Source of the DNA: an uncultured Muribaculaceae bacterium
GTDB taxonomy: Bacteria > Bacteroidota > Bacteroidia > Bacteroidales > Muribaculaceae
Reading direction: 5' to 3'
NCBI GenBank assembly: GCA_910587185.1
Contig: CAJULY010000003.1
Location: 62,001 to 126,000, forward strand
DNA length: 64,000 nucleotides
The notes below the pieces were generated by a model. It saw only the letters and a list, made by a program, of their open reading frames with translations. It was not told where the DNA came from and made no database searches. The translations under genes and the position numbers were made by a program. This document shows positions 41,828 to 49,720 of the stretch, in pieces. Positions within the stretch are counted from its first letter, which is position 1; each line of letters starts with the position of its first letter.

Positions 41828-42640
41828 TTATGATAATGCCTGCAACCTGGACAACGCTTCGCCTCTTGACGCATCTATAAGCGCCGGATAATGAGCATCG
41901 CTGTTCACCACTATTGTCACGTCATTATCAAGGAGCCTGCGCCAATAACGCTCGGCAGGAAAAAAACGTCCGTTAGTTTCCCTCGACTTGGTGTTGATCT
42001 CCACCACGACACCGGAATCAAGTATGGCATCGACGAGTTCGCTGACTCTGCGGTCATACCACGCTTCTTTCTCTATGCCGGGTGAATAGACCGAGGCATT
42101 GTAACCTATCTTATCGAAATGGCCTATGATGTCGAAGCCGCCGGCTATGACCATCTCTATCGAACGGTCATAGAATTTATCGACCACATAACGTATGTCT
42201 CCTCCGAAGGATTCTTCCATCTTGCGCCGGAAACCGTCAGGGCTGCCGTCAACGTCTATCATGCGTCCTGTTTTGTCGGGGATGAAATGAACCGACCCGA
42301 TTCTGTAGTCGAGAGGAAGATCCCTGAAGTATGGATGAGAAGGGCCCCAGTCCGGTCCGAGGTAGTCGATTTCCATAGAGCAGTAGAAATTTATCTTCTG
42401 ACCGTAAATGGCCCGGAGCCTTTCGACTTCCGCAAAATATTCAGGCACGAGATCACGAGCCATATTGCAGGGCGAATCAATGGGCACAGGCGAATGAGGA
42501 GAAAAACCATAATGCCTGAATCCGGCCGCCACAGCAGCTTCAGCGAAATCGGACATGGGGAAGCGTCCGTCACAGAACTGGGTGTGGGAGTGGAAATTAT
42601 ACCTGTCAGTGCGAGAAATTATCGACTTGAAATCAATCAT
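41828..42640 (-). CDS. PHP-domain histidinol-phosphatase-like protein
   Basis: A 270-aa PHP metal-dependent hydrolase. Metal ligands visible: HSHTQFCDG near residue 17, the H of GFSPHSPVP, the E of MEIDYLGP, the H in IGSVHFIPD, FDIIGHFDKIGYN and the C-terminal NSDAHYP. The layout and length fit HisK-type histidinol-phosphate phosphatase (HisJ/PHP class), which makes histidinol. No other his gene is nearby, so a broader phosphoesterase role cannot be excluded. Its start overlaps the end of cstA by 8 bp on the same strand. Confidence 0.85.
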   Translation of the reverse strand: MIDFKSIISRTDRYNFHSHTQFCDGRFPMSDFAEAAVAAGFRHYGFSPHSPVPIDSPCNMARDLVPEYFAEVERLRAIYGQKINFYCSMEIDYLGPDWGPSHPYFRDLPLDYRIGSVHFIPDKTGRMIDVDGSPDGFRRKMEESFGGDIRYVVDKFYDRSIEMVIAGGFDIIGHFDKIGYNASVYSPGIEKEAWYDRRVSELVDAILDSGVVVEINTKSRETNGRFFPAERYWRRLLDNDVTIVVNSDAHYPALIDASRGEALSRLQALS

Positions 42641-44087
42641 TCTGAATGGCAGGTTCGTTGATCGGAGTGAACGATTTGCGCGAATATATGAAGAGGGATG
42701 TCAGCATGCAGGCGATGACAACACCTGCACCTATAGCTATTTCCTGTCCCAGACCGAAACCTTCGGGCCGCGGAGCTGCAAGAAGATAGCTGACAGTAAC
42801 CACAGTCATGAAACATGCGGGGATCAGCGTGATGATATAGGGCTTGGACTTTCTGGCGAGATATACGGTGACAGCCCATAGGGTGAACACAGAGAGCGAC
42901 TGATTGCACCATGCAAAATATCTCCAGAGGACATTGAAATCCATCATCATTATCAGAGCCGTGATGACAAAAATAGGAACAGCGACCGCAAGACGCTTCC
43001 AAAGCTTACCCTGCTCGACCCCGATCATGTCGGCTACAGAAAGGCGGGCGCTGCGCAAAGCTGTGTCACCCGTAGTTATCGGAGCAGCCACAACACCTAA
43101 CACGGCAAGAACGCCGCCAAATTTTCCGAGCCAGCCAAACGACACGTCATGGACAAGCGATCCGGCCGAATGTCCTTCGGCAGCCATATAAGCACTCAGT
43201 TGCTCGTATCCGCCGGTAAAGGCGACGGCCGCTGCAGCCCATATCAACGCCACGATACCCTCAGCAACCATGGCCCCGTAGAAAATGGGACGTGCATAGC
43301 GTTCGTTTGTCATACAACGGGCCATCATAGGCGATTGAGTAGCATGAAAACCGGAGATCGCACCACAGGCTATGCTCACAAACATCATCGGGAAAACGGG
43401 CAGACCCTGAGGATTGTGACTGGCAAATCCCGAAGTGAAATTGACCGGGATGGTGACATCTCCGAAAAGAAGCACAAATAAGATTCCGGCCGCCATGAAC
43501 AGCAGAGCGAAGCCGAAGAGAGGATAAATATTGCCTATAAGCTTGTCGATCGGCAACAGAGTGGCAAGAACATAATATGCGAAAATGACGATTATCCAGA
43601 ATGTCGTGTCGAGCGATTCAGGCGACATTGATGTCAGCAACCCGGCGGGAGTAATGACGAACACGGCAGCGACAAGCATCAGGAGCACAACACAGAAGAC
43701 GCGGCTGAACTGCATGACAGGCTTGCCGAGCTGGCTTCCCACTATTTCGGGCAAAGACTTGCCTCCCATCCTGATGGATATAACGCCTGCGCAGAAATCA
43801 TGGACACCACCTGCAAAAATGGTTCCGAGCGAAATCCAGAGGAAAGCAGCCGGTCCGAACATTATACCCATTATGGCTCCGAATATCGGGCCAAGGCCGG
43901 CGATATTCAGAAACTGGATAAGGAAAACGCGCCAGGGAGCAAGAGGTTTATAGTCGATGTCATCACGCATCGTCACAGCCGGCATAGGCCGGTTTCGGTC
44001 TGTGGCAAGGATGCGGTCAACGAACATGCCATAGATGAAATATCCACCGACGAGGATTGCAAGAGAGATAAGAAAAGCTGTCATCAA
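42633..44087 (-). CDS. cstA: CstA-family carbon starvation/peptide transporter
   Basis: A 484-aa multi-helix membrane protein of the short CstA type found in Bacteroidetes. Conserved blocks: the N-terminal RPMPAVTMRDDIDYKPLAPW, FGAIMGIMFGPAAFLWISLG, FAGGVHDFCAGVISIRMGGK and GFHATQSPMMARCMTNE. About 12 membrane helices are visible. CstA imports peptides or pyruvate; which one applies here is unknown. It overlaps the PHP phosphatase gene by 8 bp downstream and follows the TPR/PD40 gene by 23 bp, so all three may form one unit. Confidence 0.93.
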   Translation of the reverse strand: MMTAFLISLAILVGGYFIYGMFVDRILATDRNRPMPAVTMRDDIDYKPLAPWRVFLIQFLNIAGLGPIFGAIMGIMFGPAAFLWISLGTIFAGGVHDFCAGVISIRMGGKSLPEIVGSQLGKPVMQFSRVFCVVLLMLVAAVFVITPAGLLTSMSPESLDTTFWIIVIFAYYVLATLLPIDKLIGNIYPLFGFALLFMAAGILFVLLFGDVTIPVNFTSGFASHNPQGLPVFPMMFVSIACGAISGFHATQSPMMARCMTNERYARPIFYGAMVAEGIVALIWAAAAVAFTGGYEQLSAYMAAEGHSAGSLVHDVSFGWLGKFGGVLAVLGVVAAPITTGDTALRSARLSVADMIGVEQGKLWKRLAVAVPIFVITALIMMMDFNVLWRYFAWCNQSLSVFTLWAVTVYLARKSKPYIITLIPACFMTVVTVSYLLAAPRPEGFGLGQEIAIGAGVVIACMLTSLFIYSRKSFTPINEPAIQND

Positions 44088-44110
44088 GAAATGTATATGG
44101 TTTTTTAATA

Positions 44111-45472
44111 TCAGTTACCGGTTTCGGCTTTCACTACGCCATTGGCCATAGAACGGAGGCGACCGCGGAACTGTTCGAGCTGGTTTTCTTCCGATTTTAT
44201 TTCACCGGCCAATGATCTATCACCTTTTCCGTAAGCCTCGCGAAGTTTCATCAGAGCGTCGTTTCTGGCATCGAACTCCCTTTTAGCCTCGAGATAGTCA
44301 CGCATCAGGTCGGCGGCATGGGGTTCAGTGAACTGGCTGAGTGAAGTGACGACGCGCCCGTCGGGAAGCGAGAAAGCGAATGTTTCAGTCCCGGTCTTAC
44401 CCGATGTGCCGGATGGAGCGAGATTCCTGACGACATCCAGATAGCGGGAATAATCCTGTCCTTCGCGGTGAGTGGCACGCATGGAGGTGATTCTCGCACG
44501 GTCAACGAGGTCAGGCGTTCCGTCAACGGGGTAATTGTCCCGGAGTTCCTGCGGAACAAAGAGATAAATCGTCAGAGAATCAGGAATCATGTTGCGGTCC
44601 GTCGCCCACCATCCCACACCGGTGGCATCATCGATAGCGAGAAGATAGTCGTCGAGCGGCGAGTTATAGGGCATGCCTATATTCTGAGGATTCAGATAAC
44701 GGTCACCGTCATTGCGGGTAACATATATGTCATATCCTCCAAGCGATCCTTCGCCGTCGCTCGCATAATATAGGGTCATGCCGTCCGACAGAAGAAAAGG
44801 GAAATTGGCGTTTGATCCCAACTGCAGATTGTCGCTGACGGCATGAGGGCTCTCCCATGAGCCGTCGGCAAGATGGGAAGACTCGACTATGTTTACATTG
44901 CCGGCTGCGTCAGGAGTGCCCCAGAGCATACGGTCGCCGCTTTCAGTGACATAGACCGTAGTGGGATTCGCCGACTTGGAATTTTCAGGCAAGACGGAGC
45001 TGTCGGTAATACGTCCGGTTGGCTGAGAAATCCTGTAGGCCTTGAAGAAATCTTTCTTGCCGACAACGATCGAATCTATCACAATGACTTTTTCCACACG
45101 GTCAAGCATGGTTCGGGCCAGTTCCACACGCTCGATCAACTGCTCTGCGGCCACATGCGACGGAGACTTTTCATCGTGCTTGGAATCGATATATTTCTGT
45201 GCCCGTTCCTCAGCCTCGTTAAATCTGTATTGGATAAAATCAATTTTCCCCAACCAGGGCAGAGCTTCGTTTCCACCCCGTTCGAGATATTTTTTTGACT
45301 TTATGTAATCGCCGTTTTCAAAAAGAGCTTTTCCGGCTTTCAGATTCAGGGCAGCATTCTTAGGCTCCCGATCGGCTGACGCGGCCAGAGCGTCGGCATC
45401 GACAGCGGCCAGCATTGACGGCGCGGCAAAAACAGCCGCTAAAGCTATTATCAAAGACTTGCAGATATTCAT
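44111..45472 (-). CDS. TPR/PD40 repeat lipoprotein-like periplasmic protein
   Basis: The start at 45472 gives 453 aa with the signal peptide MNICKSLIIALAAVFAAPSMLA. The longer frame to 45538 contains the promoter, so it is rejected. Residues about 30-120 hold tetratricopeptide-like helices (NLKAGKALFENGDYIKSKKY, YRFNEAEERAQKY). Residues about 170-320 are PD40/WD40-like propeller strands (GDRMLWGTPDAAGNVNIVES, GMTLYYASDGEGSLGGYDIY). The C-terminus (350-450) is a charged helical stretch. PD40-TPR proteins in Bacteroidetes usually have an OmpA-like domain, which is absent here. Likely role is in outer-membrane or gliding-type complex assembly; unproven. Confidence 0.8.
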   Translation of the reverse strand: MNICKSLIIALAAVFAAPSMLAAVDADALAASADREPKNAALNLKAGKALFENGDYIKSKKYLERGGNEALPWLGKIDFIQYRFNEAEERAQKYIDSKHDEKSPSHVAAEQLIERVELARTMLDRVEKVIVIDSIVVGKKDFFKAYRISQPTGRITDSSVLPENSKSANPTTVYVTESGDRMLWGTPDAAGNVNIVESSHLADGSWESPHAVSDNLQLGSNANFPFLLSDGMTLYYASDGEGSLGGYDIYVTRNDGDRYLNPQNIGMPYNSPLDDYLLAIDDATGVGWWATDRNMIPDSLTIYLFVPQELRDNYPVDGTPDLVDRARITSMRATHREGQDYSRYLDVVRNLAPSGTSGKTGTETFAFSLPDGRVVTSLSQFTEPHAADLMRDYLEAKREFDARNDALMKLREAYGKGDRSLAGEIKSEENQLEQFRGRLRSMANGVVKAETGN

Positions 45473-45498
45473 GTGAAGTTCAATAAATAATTGAAACA

Positions 45499-45506
45499 CA
45501 AAATTA
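45499..45506 (-). promoter_or_regulatory. -7 box of the TPR/PD40 gene
   Basis: It reads TAATTTTG on the minus strand, 26 bp before the ATG at 45472. Confidence 0.5.
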
Positions 45507-45597
45507 GTGTTTTTCAGATGGCTCTGCAAATTTTTCACTTTTTTTCAACCGCTGCAAACCCTCAGAGCGAGGAATTGGTTCGGGAGGATTAATTTTG

Positions 45598-45605
45598 TAA
45601 CTTTG
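45598..45605 (+). promoter_or_regulatory. -7 box of kdsB
   Basis: TAACTTTG, 25 bp before the kdsB ATG. The region 45473-45630 carries divergent promoters. Confidence 0.55.
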
Positions 45606-45630
45606 CATCACATAGAAGAGATTTAGGATT

Positions 45631-46392
45631 ATGGGATCTGATACAATCGGAATCATTCCGGCAAGATACGCCTCGAGCCGGTTTCCGGGTAAACCGTTGG
45701 CCAAGATAGACGGACGCCCGATGGTGTGTCGTGTCTTCGACAGGGCGGCTGAGGCGTTGGGGCTTGAAAATGTTTATGTTGCCACTGACGACCGGCGAAT
45801 AGCGGACGTAGTGGAGAGCTCCGGAGGGACGGCAGTCATGACGTCGGGAGAGATTGCGAACGGCACCGCCCGTTGCGCCGCCGCTCTGAAACAGGTTGAC
45901 AGAAGGCCCGACTTTATCATAAATATTCAGGGTGACGAGCCTATGATAGCCCCGGAAGATATCCGCCGACTGGCGGACGCTCTCCGGGAATCGGATGCCG
46001 GAATCACGACACTCGCCCGACGTTTCGAGCCGGAGGAAGGAATCGACACTCTGATCTCGCCCGATAATCCCAAAGTGGTCATGGACTGCAGAAATAACGC
46101 TCTATATTTCAGCCGCGCCGTATTGCCTCACGTGAGTCCCGCATCTCTGAAGCGACCTATCCATTTACCGCCATTCTATCTCCACACGGGGACCTACGCT
46201 TTCCGACGCGAGGTCCTTAACGAGATCGTCACTCTGCCCGAAGCCGAACTCGAAAAGGCGGAACGCCTAGAACAGCTCAGATGGCTTGCAGCCGGCTACA
46301 GAATAAAGATCGTAATTACAGATAACAAGACAATAAGCATCGACACACCGTCCGATCTGGAAAAACTATATGAAGCCACAAGACAAATTTAG
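45631..46392 (+). CDS. kdsB: 3-deoxy-manno-octulosonate cytidylyltransferase (CMP-KDO synthetase)
   Basis: A 253-aa cytoplasmic enzyme that activates KDO with CTP for lipopolysaccharide core synthesis. Family motifs: IGIIPARYASSRFPGKPLAKI (nucleotide binding, residues 5-25), VYVATDDRRIADVV, the metal-site INIQGDEPMI near 95, and YLHTGTYAFRRE. The length is standard. An M16-like gene starts before its stop codon, with a 23-bp overlap if the first ATG is used. Confidence 0.97.
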   Translation: MGSDTIGIIPARYASSRFPGKPLAKIDGRPMVCRVFDRAAEALGLENVYVATDDRRIADVVESSGGTAVMTSGEIANGTARCAAALKQVDRRPDFIINIQGDEPMIAPEDIRRLADALRESDAGITTLARRFEPEEGIDTLISPDNPKVVMDCRNNALYFSRAVLPHVSPASLKRPIHLPPFYLHTGTYAFRREVLNEIVTLPEAELEKAERLEQLRWLAAGYRIKIVITDNKTISIDTPSDLEKLYEATRQI

Positions 46393-47665
46393 AGCCACAG
46401 CGCCTGCAGTCTCACTAATGACAGTCTTCACACTGCCTGCGGTCAGACGACGTCTTCTCCCTTCCGGAATAGAGATAATAATCTACGACCGCTGCGACGA
46501 GCCGGTCAATTACATGACGCTTGTCCAGCCTGGCGGAGACTGCGAGTTCCCGTCGCCGGGATATTCGGCGCTTAATGCCGTCATGCGGCGGGAGGGGACG
46601 CGTTCATATTCGGGAGAAGAGATCAACTCTCTGCTTGATTTCAACGGTTCGTGGCTCAATATATCGTCGTCGGGCCATCATTTATCGTTGGCTATGCGAT
46701 CCCTCAATTCGACATTGACTTCCTCACTTCCCGTGTTTAAGGAAATGGCCTTTAATCCGGTTTTCCCTGAAAAAGCACTTGAGGTCAGGCGCGCGTCTCT
46801 TGCCAGGAACATAGAAGTGGCCCTGACCGACGTGGATTTCATGGCCATGGCCGCTTCCGACGCCCTGATAAAAGGGAAAGGCCACCCCGGAGCACGCATA
46901 GATACCCCACAGGAAATAAGAGAAATAACCTCGAAATCTCTTGCCGATGCATTTGCAGCGAACTTACACCCGGAAAGCAGCAAAATATTCCTCTCAGGCA
47001 TGATTACCCGGGAGGTCGAGGAATCAGTGGCGGAAATTTTTTCCGACATACCGAAGGGCAACAGCACCTATAAAGCGAACATAGTTCCTTTTCATGCCGC
47101 CCCTGCAGGGACGGTTGAAAAAATCGTAAAGAAAGACGCGAAACAGAGTTCCATAGTGATGACTCTGCCTGCCGTCGGGCGCAACCATCCCGATTACATA
47201 CCGCTCCACATAGCCGTAAGCGCACTGGGAGGATATTTCGGCAGCCGGCTCATGCTTGAAATAAGGGAACGGCTCGGACTGACTTACGGCATATCAGCCT
47301 CTCTTCTGGGCAGCGAGGAAGGCGCCTATATCCAGATTCAGGCCGACACGGACTGCAGGAATGTGGAACGTCTCTGCAATGAAGTGAAGAAAGAGCTTCT
47401 AAAAATGATTTCCCAACCACCGGCCGACTCGGAACTCACCCGGCTGCGGCAGTCGTTGCTCTCCTCTCAGGCTGCAATACTCGACTCTCCATTTTCAATC
47501 ATAGACTACCATATCTCTCAGCTGACAGCATCCATACCTGACGGCTATTTCGAGGAAAAACTTCAAGCCATAACACAACTCACCCCCGAGACAATCTCGA
47601 GGGTGGCTGCAAAATATTTTAAGCCTGATGAGCTGCGCACGGCAATCGCCGGCCGCAATTCATGA
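46370..47665 (+). CDS. M16 peptidase-like protein lacking the zinc motif
   Basis: A 431-aa protein with the M16 fold: strand LLPSGIEIIIYDRCDEPVNY, then the family region YSGEEINSLLDFNGSWLNIS. The C-terminal half has GGYFGSRLMLEIRERLGLTY and YGISASLLGSEEGAYI, conserved in the inactive R/Y motif subunit. Where active members have HxxEH the sequence is SALNAVMRREGT, with no His or Glu arrangement, so it is probably a non-catalytic partner of the mitochondrial-processing-peptidase alpha type. Its active partner is not next to it. The start may be the ATG at 46418 (MTVFTLPAVRR). It overlaps or closely follows kdsB. Confidence 0.85.
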   Translation: MKPQDKFRATAPAVSLMTVFTLPAVRRRLLPSGIEIIIYDRCDEPVNYMTLVQPGGDCEFPSPGYSALNAVMRREGTRSYSGEEINSLLDFNGSWLNISSSGHHLSLAMRSLNSTLTSSLPVFKEMAFNPVFPEKALEVRRASLARNIEVALTDVDFMAMAASDALIKGKGHPGARIDTPQEIREITSKSLADAFAANLHPESSKIFLSGMITREVEESVAEIFSDIPKGNSTYKANIVPFHAAPAGTVEKIVKKDAKQSSIVMTLPAVGRNHPDYIPLHIAVSALGGYFGSRLMLEIRERLGLTYGISASLLGSEEGAYIQIQADTDCRNVERLCNEVKKELLKMISQPPADSELTRLRQSLLSSQAAILDSPFSIIDYHISQLTASIPDGYFEEKLQAITQLTPETISRVAAKYFKPDELRTAIAGRNS

Positions 47666-47666
47666 G

Positions 47667-48587
47667 TTATTTGTTGACACGGAATGGAGCGGCGCCCGTT
47701 TCAAAAAATTCAGCGATCTGGCGCGCTGCGGCAATACCGGCGTTGATGTTGGCTTCCGCAGTCTGAGCACCCATTTTCTTTGGTGTAAAGAACACTCGTC
47801 CGGGGAATTCCTCAAGCAATGCGTCGGCATTGTCAGGTTTCACATCCGCAACATATTTCAGATCAGGACGTTCGCGGAGCGCTTTCTGCAAACCGTCTTC
47901 ATCGATCACCTCCTTACGGGCCGTATTTATCAGGACTCCGCCTTTAGGCATGAGGGTTATGAGATCATATCCAACCGAACGGGTAGTCTCCGGGGTAGCG
48001 GGAATATGAAGCGAAACGAATTTGTTACGGCTGTAAAGCTCGCGTATGTCATGCACGGGACTTACACCGGCGTCCTCCATTACAGAATCAGGGCAATAAG
48101 GATCAAGAGCGCTCACCTGCATGCCGAAACCTCCGGCTATGCGGGCCACGTTACGGCCAACCTGACCGAAAGCATGGATTCCGAGGGTTTTGCCCCGCAA
48201 CTCGCTTCCGGAAGTGCCGTCATACATATTGCGTACTGCCATGACGGTCATTCCGAAAACCAGTTCTGCTACAGCATTTGAATTCTGGCCCGGAGTGTTT
48301 TCCACGCATACATCATGTTCGGTAGCGGCCTGCAAGTCGATGTTATCATATCCTGCTCCGGCCCTGACAACAATCTTCAGATTTTCGGCGGCGTCAAGCA
48401 CCTCGGCATCGACTTTGTCGGAGCGAACTATCAGAGCAGCCACATCGGCCACTGCATCGAGAAGCTGCTTCTTGTCGGTATATTTCTCAAGAAGAACCAG
48501 CTCATGACCTTTTCCATCGAGAACCTCACGTATGCCCTCGACAGCTACAGGGGCAAACGGCTTCTGGGTAGCAACAAGTACCTTCAT
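47667..48587 (-). CDS. serA: D-3-phosphoglycerate dehydrogenase
   Basis: A 306-aa short SerA with no ACT domain. It oxidises 3-phosphoglycerate in the first step of serine synthesis. Substrate-binding VVRAGAGYDNIDL, the NAD fold LGIHAFGQVGRNVARIA, and catalytic Arg in LINTARKEVIDEDG are visible. The expected catalytic His motif is replaced by FFTPKKMGAQTAEANINAG, with Lys at the His position; I recall the same sequence from other Bacteroidetes SerA proteins. It lies 11 bp after serC in an operon. Its stop is one base from the stop of the convergent M16 gene. Confidence 0.94.
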   Translation of the reverse strand: MKVLVATQKPFAPVAVEGIREVLDGKGHELVLLEKYTDKKQLLDAVADVAALIVRSDKVDAEVLDAAENLKIVVRAGAGYDNIDLQAATEHDVCVENTPGQNSNAVAELVFGMTVMAVRNMYDGTSGSELRGKTLGIHAFGQVGRNVARIAGGFGMQVSALDPYCPDSVMEDAGVSPVHDIRELYSRNKFVSLHIPATPETTRSVGYDLITLMPKGGVLINTARKEVIDEDGLQKALRERPDLKYVADVKPDNADALLEEFPGRVFFTPKKMGAQTAEANINAGIAAARQIAEFFETGAAPFRVNK

Positions 48588-48598
48588 ATTCTTACAGT

Positions 48599-49669
48599 TT
48601 AATGGGTTGCTTCGAAATCATTCATAGCCTTGACAAGCACATCCACGCTTTCCATGGGGAGTGCATTGTAGAGCGACGCACGGAAGCCGCCGACCGAACG
48701 ATGGCCTTTTATTCCGACGATGCCACGCTCCGACGCGAAATCTATAAAGCTCTTTTCCAGATCTTTGTATTCCGCTTTCATAACAAAGCAGACATTCATT
48801 ATCGAACGGTCGGCAGGATCGGTTACAGTGCCCTCGAACATGCGGCTGCCATCTATCGCCTCATAAAGTTTTGTCGCTTTGGCAACATCCATCTTTTCAA
48901 TGGCGCGGATTCCACCGAGTTCCTTGTAGTAACGGAGGGTCTGGAGTGCGGAGAATATAGGCAATACGGGAGGCGTGTTGAACATCGAGCCTTTTTTCAC
49001 ATGAGTGCGGTAGTCAAGCATTGTCGGGATGGCTCTGTCAACATGTCCGAGCGCGTCATCACGTACAATGACAAGAGTTACGCCCGCAGGCGCGAGATTT
49101 TTTTGAGCGCCTGCATATATGATGTCATACTTGGATACATCGACGGGGCGGGAGAAGATGTCACTTGACATATCGGCCACGAGACGCACCGGACTTTCCG
49201 GATCGTAACGCATTTCGGTTCCGTAGATTGTATTGTTGGAAGTGAAATGGAAATAATCGGCGTCAACAGGGATGACGTAATCTTTAGGAATATAAGAGAA
49301 GTTTGCATCGCGTGAGGAAGCGACAACATCAACCTCTCCAAAAAGACGCGCCTCCTTTATGGCATTCGTAGCCCATGTTCCCGTTTCGAGATATGCGGCT
49401 TTTTTAGCAAGAAGATTGAAGGGCACCATGCAGAACTGCAGGCTTGCCCCTCCTCCGAGGAAAAGGACCGAATACCCCTCGGGAATCTCGAGAAGTTCTT
49501 TTACGAGAGCAACCGCTTCATCCATGACTGCCTGAAATTCCTTGCTTCGGTGAGATACTTCGAGCACGGAAAGACCTGTGTCGGCAAAATTGATGATTGC
49601 GTCGGCTGTGTTTTTAATGGTGTAGGGACTTAGAATTGAAGGCCCGGCATAAAAATTATGTTTTTTCAT
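48599..49669 (-). CDS. serC: Phosphoserine aminotransferase
   Basis: A 356-aa PLP enzyme converting 3-phosphohydroxypyruvate to phosphoserine. Features: the N-terminus HNFYAGPSILSPYTIKNTAD, the phosphate-binding GGGASLQFCMVPFNLL, the Schiff-base Lys in YDIIYAGAQKNLAPAGVTLV (near 195) and the C-terminal GIKGHRSVGGFRASLYNALP. It is the first gene of the serC-serA operon, so two consecutive serine-pathway steps are coupled. Confidence 0.97.
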   Translation of the reverse strand: MKKHNFYAGPSILSPYTIKNTADAIINFADTGLSVLEVSHRSKEFQAVMDEAVALVKELLEIPEGYSVLFLGGGASLQFCMVPFNLLAKKAAYLETGTWATNAIKEARLFGEVDVVASSRDANFSYIPKDYVIPVDADYFHFTSNNTIYGTEMRYDPESPVRLVADMSSDIFSRPVDVSKYDIIYAGAQKNLAPAGVTLVIVRDDALGHVDRAIPTMLDYRTHVKKGSMFNTPPVLPIFSALQTLRYYKELGGIRAIEKMDVAKATKLYEAIDGSRMFEGTVTDPADRSIMNVCFVMKAEYKDLEKSFIDFASERGIVGIKGHRSVGGFRASLYNALPMESVDVLVKAMNDFEATH

Positions 49670-49720
49670 ATCAGTTAGTTATTGGGATTTCATTTTTAAC
49701 CGTTGCGGTGATTGACATTC

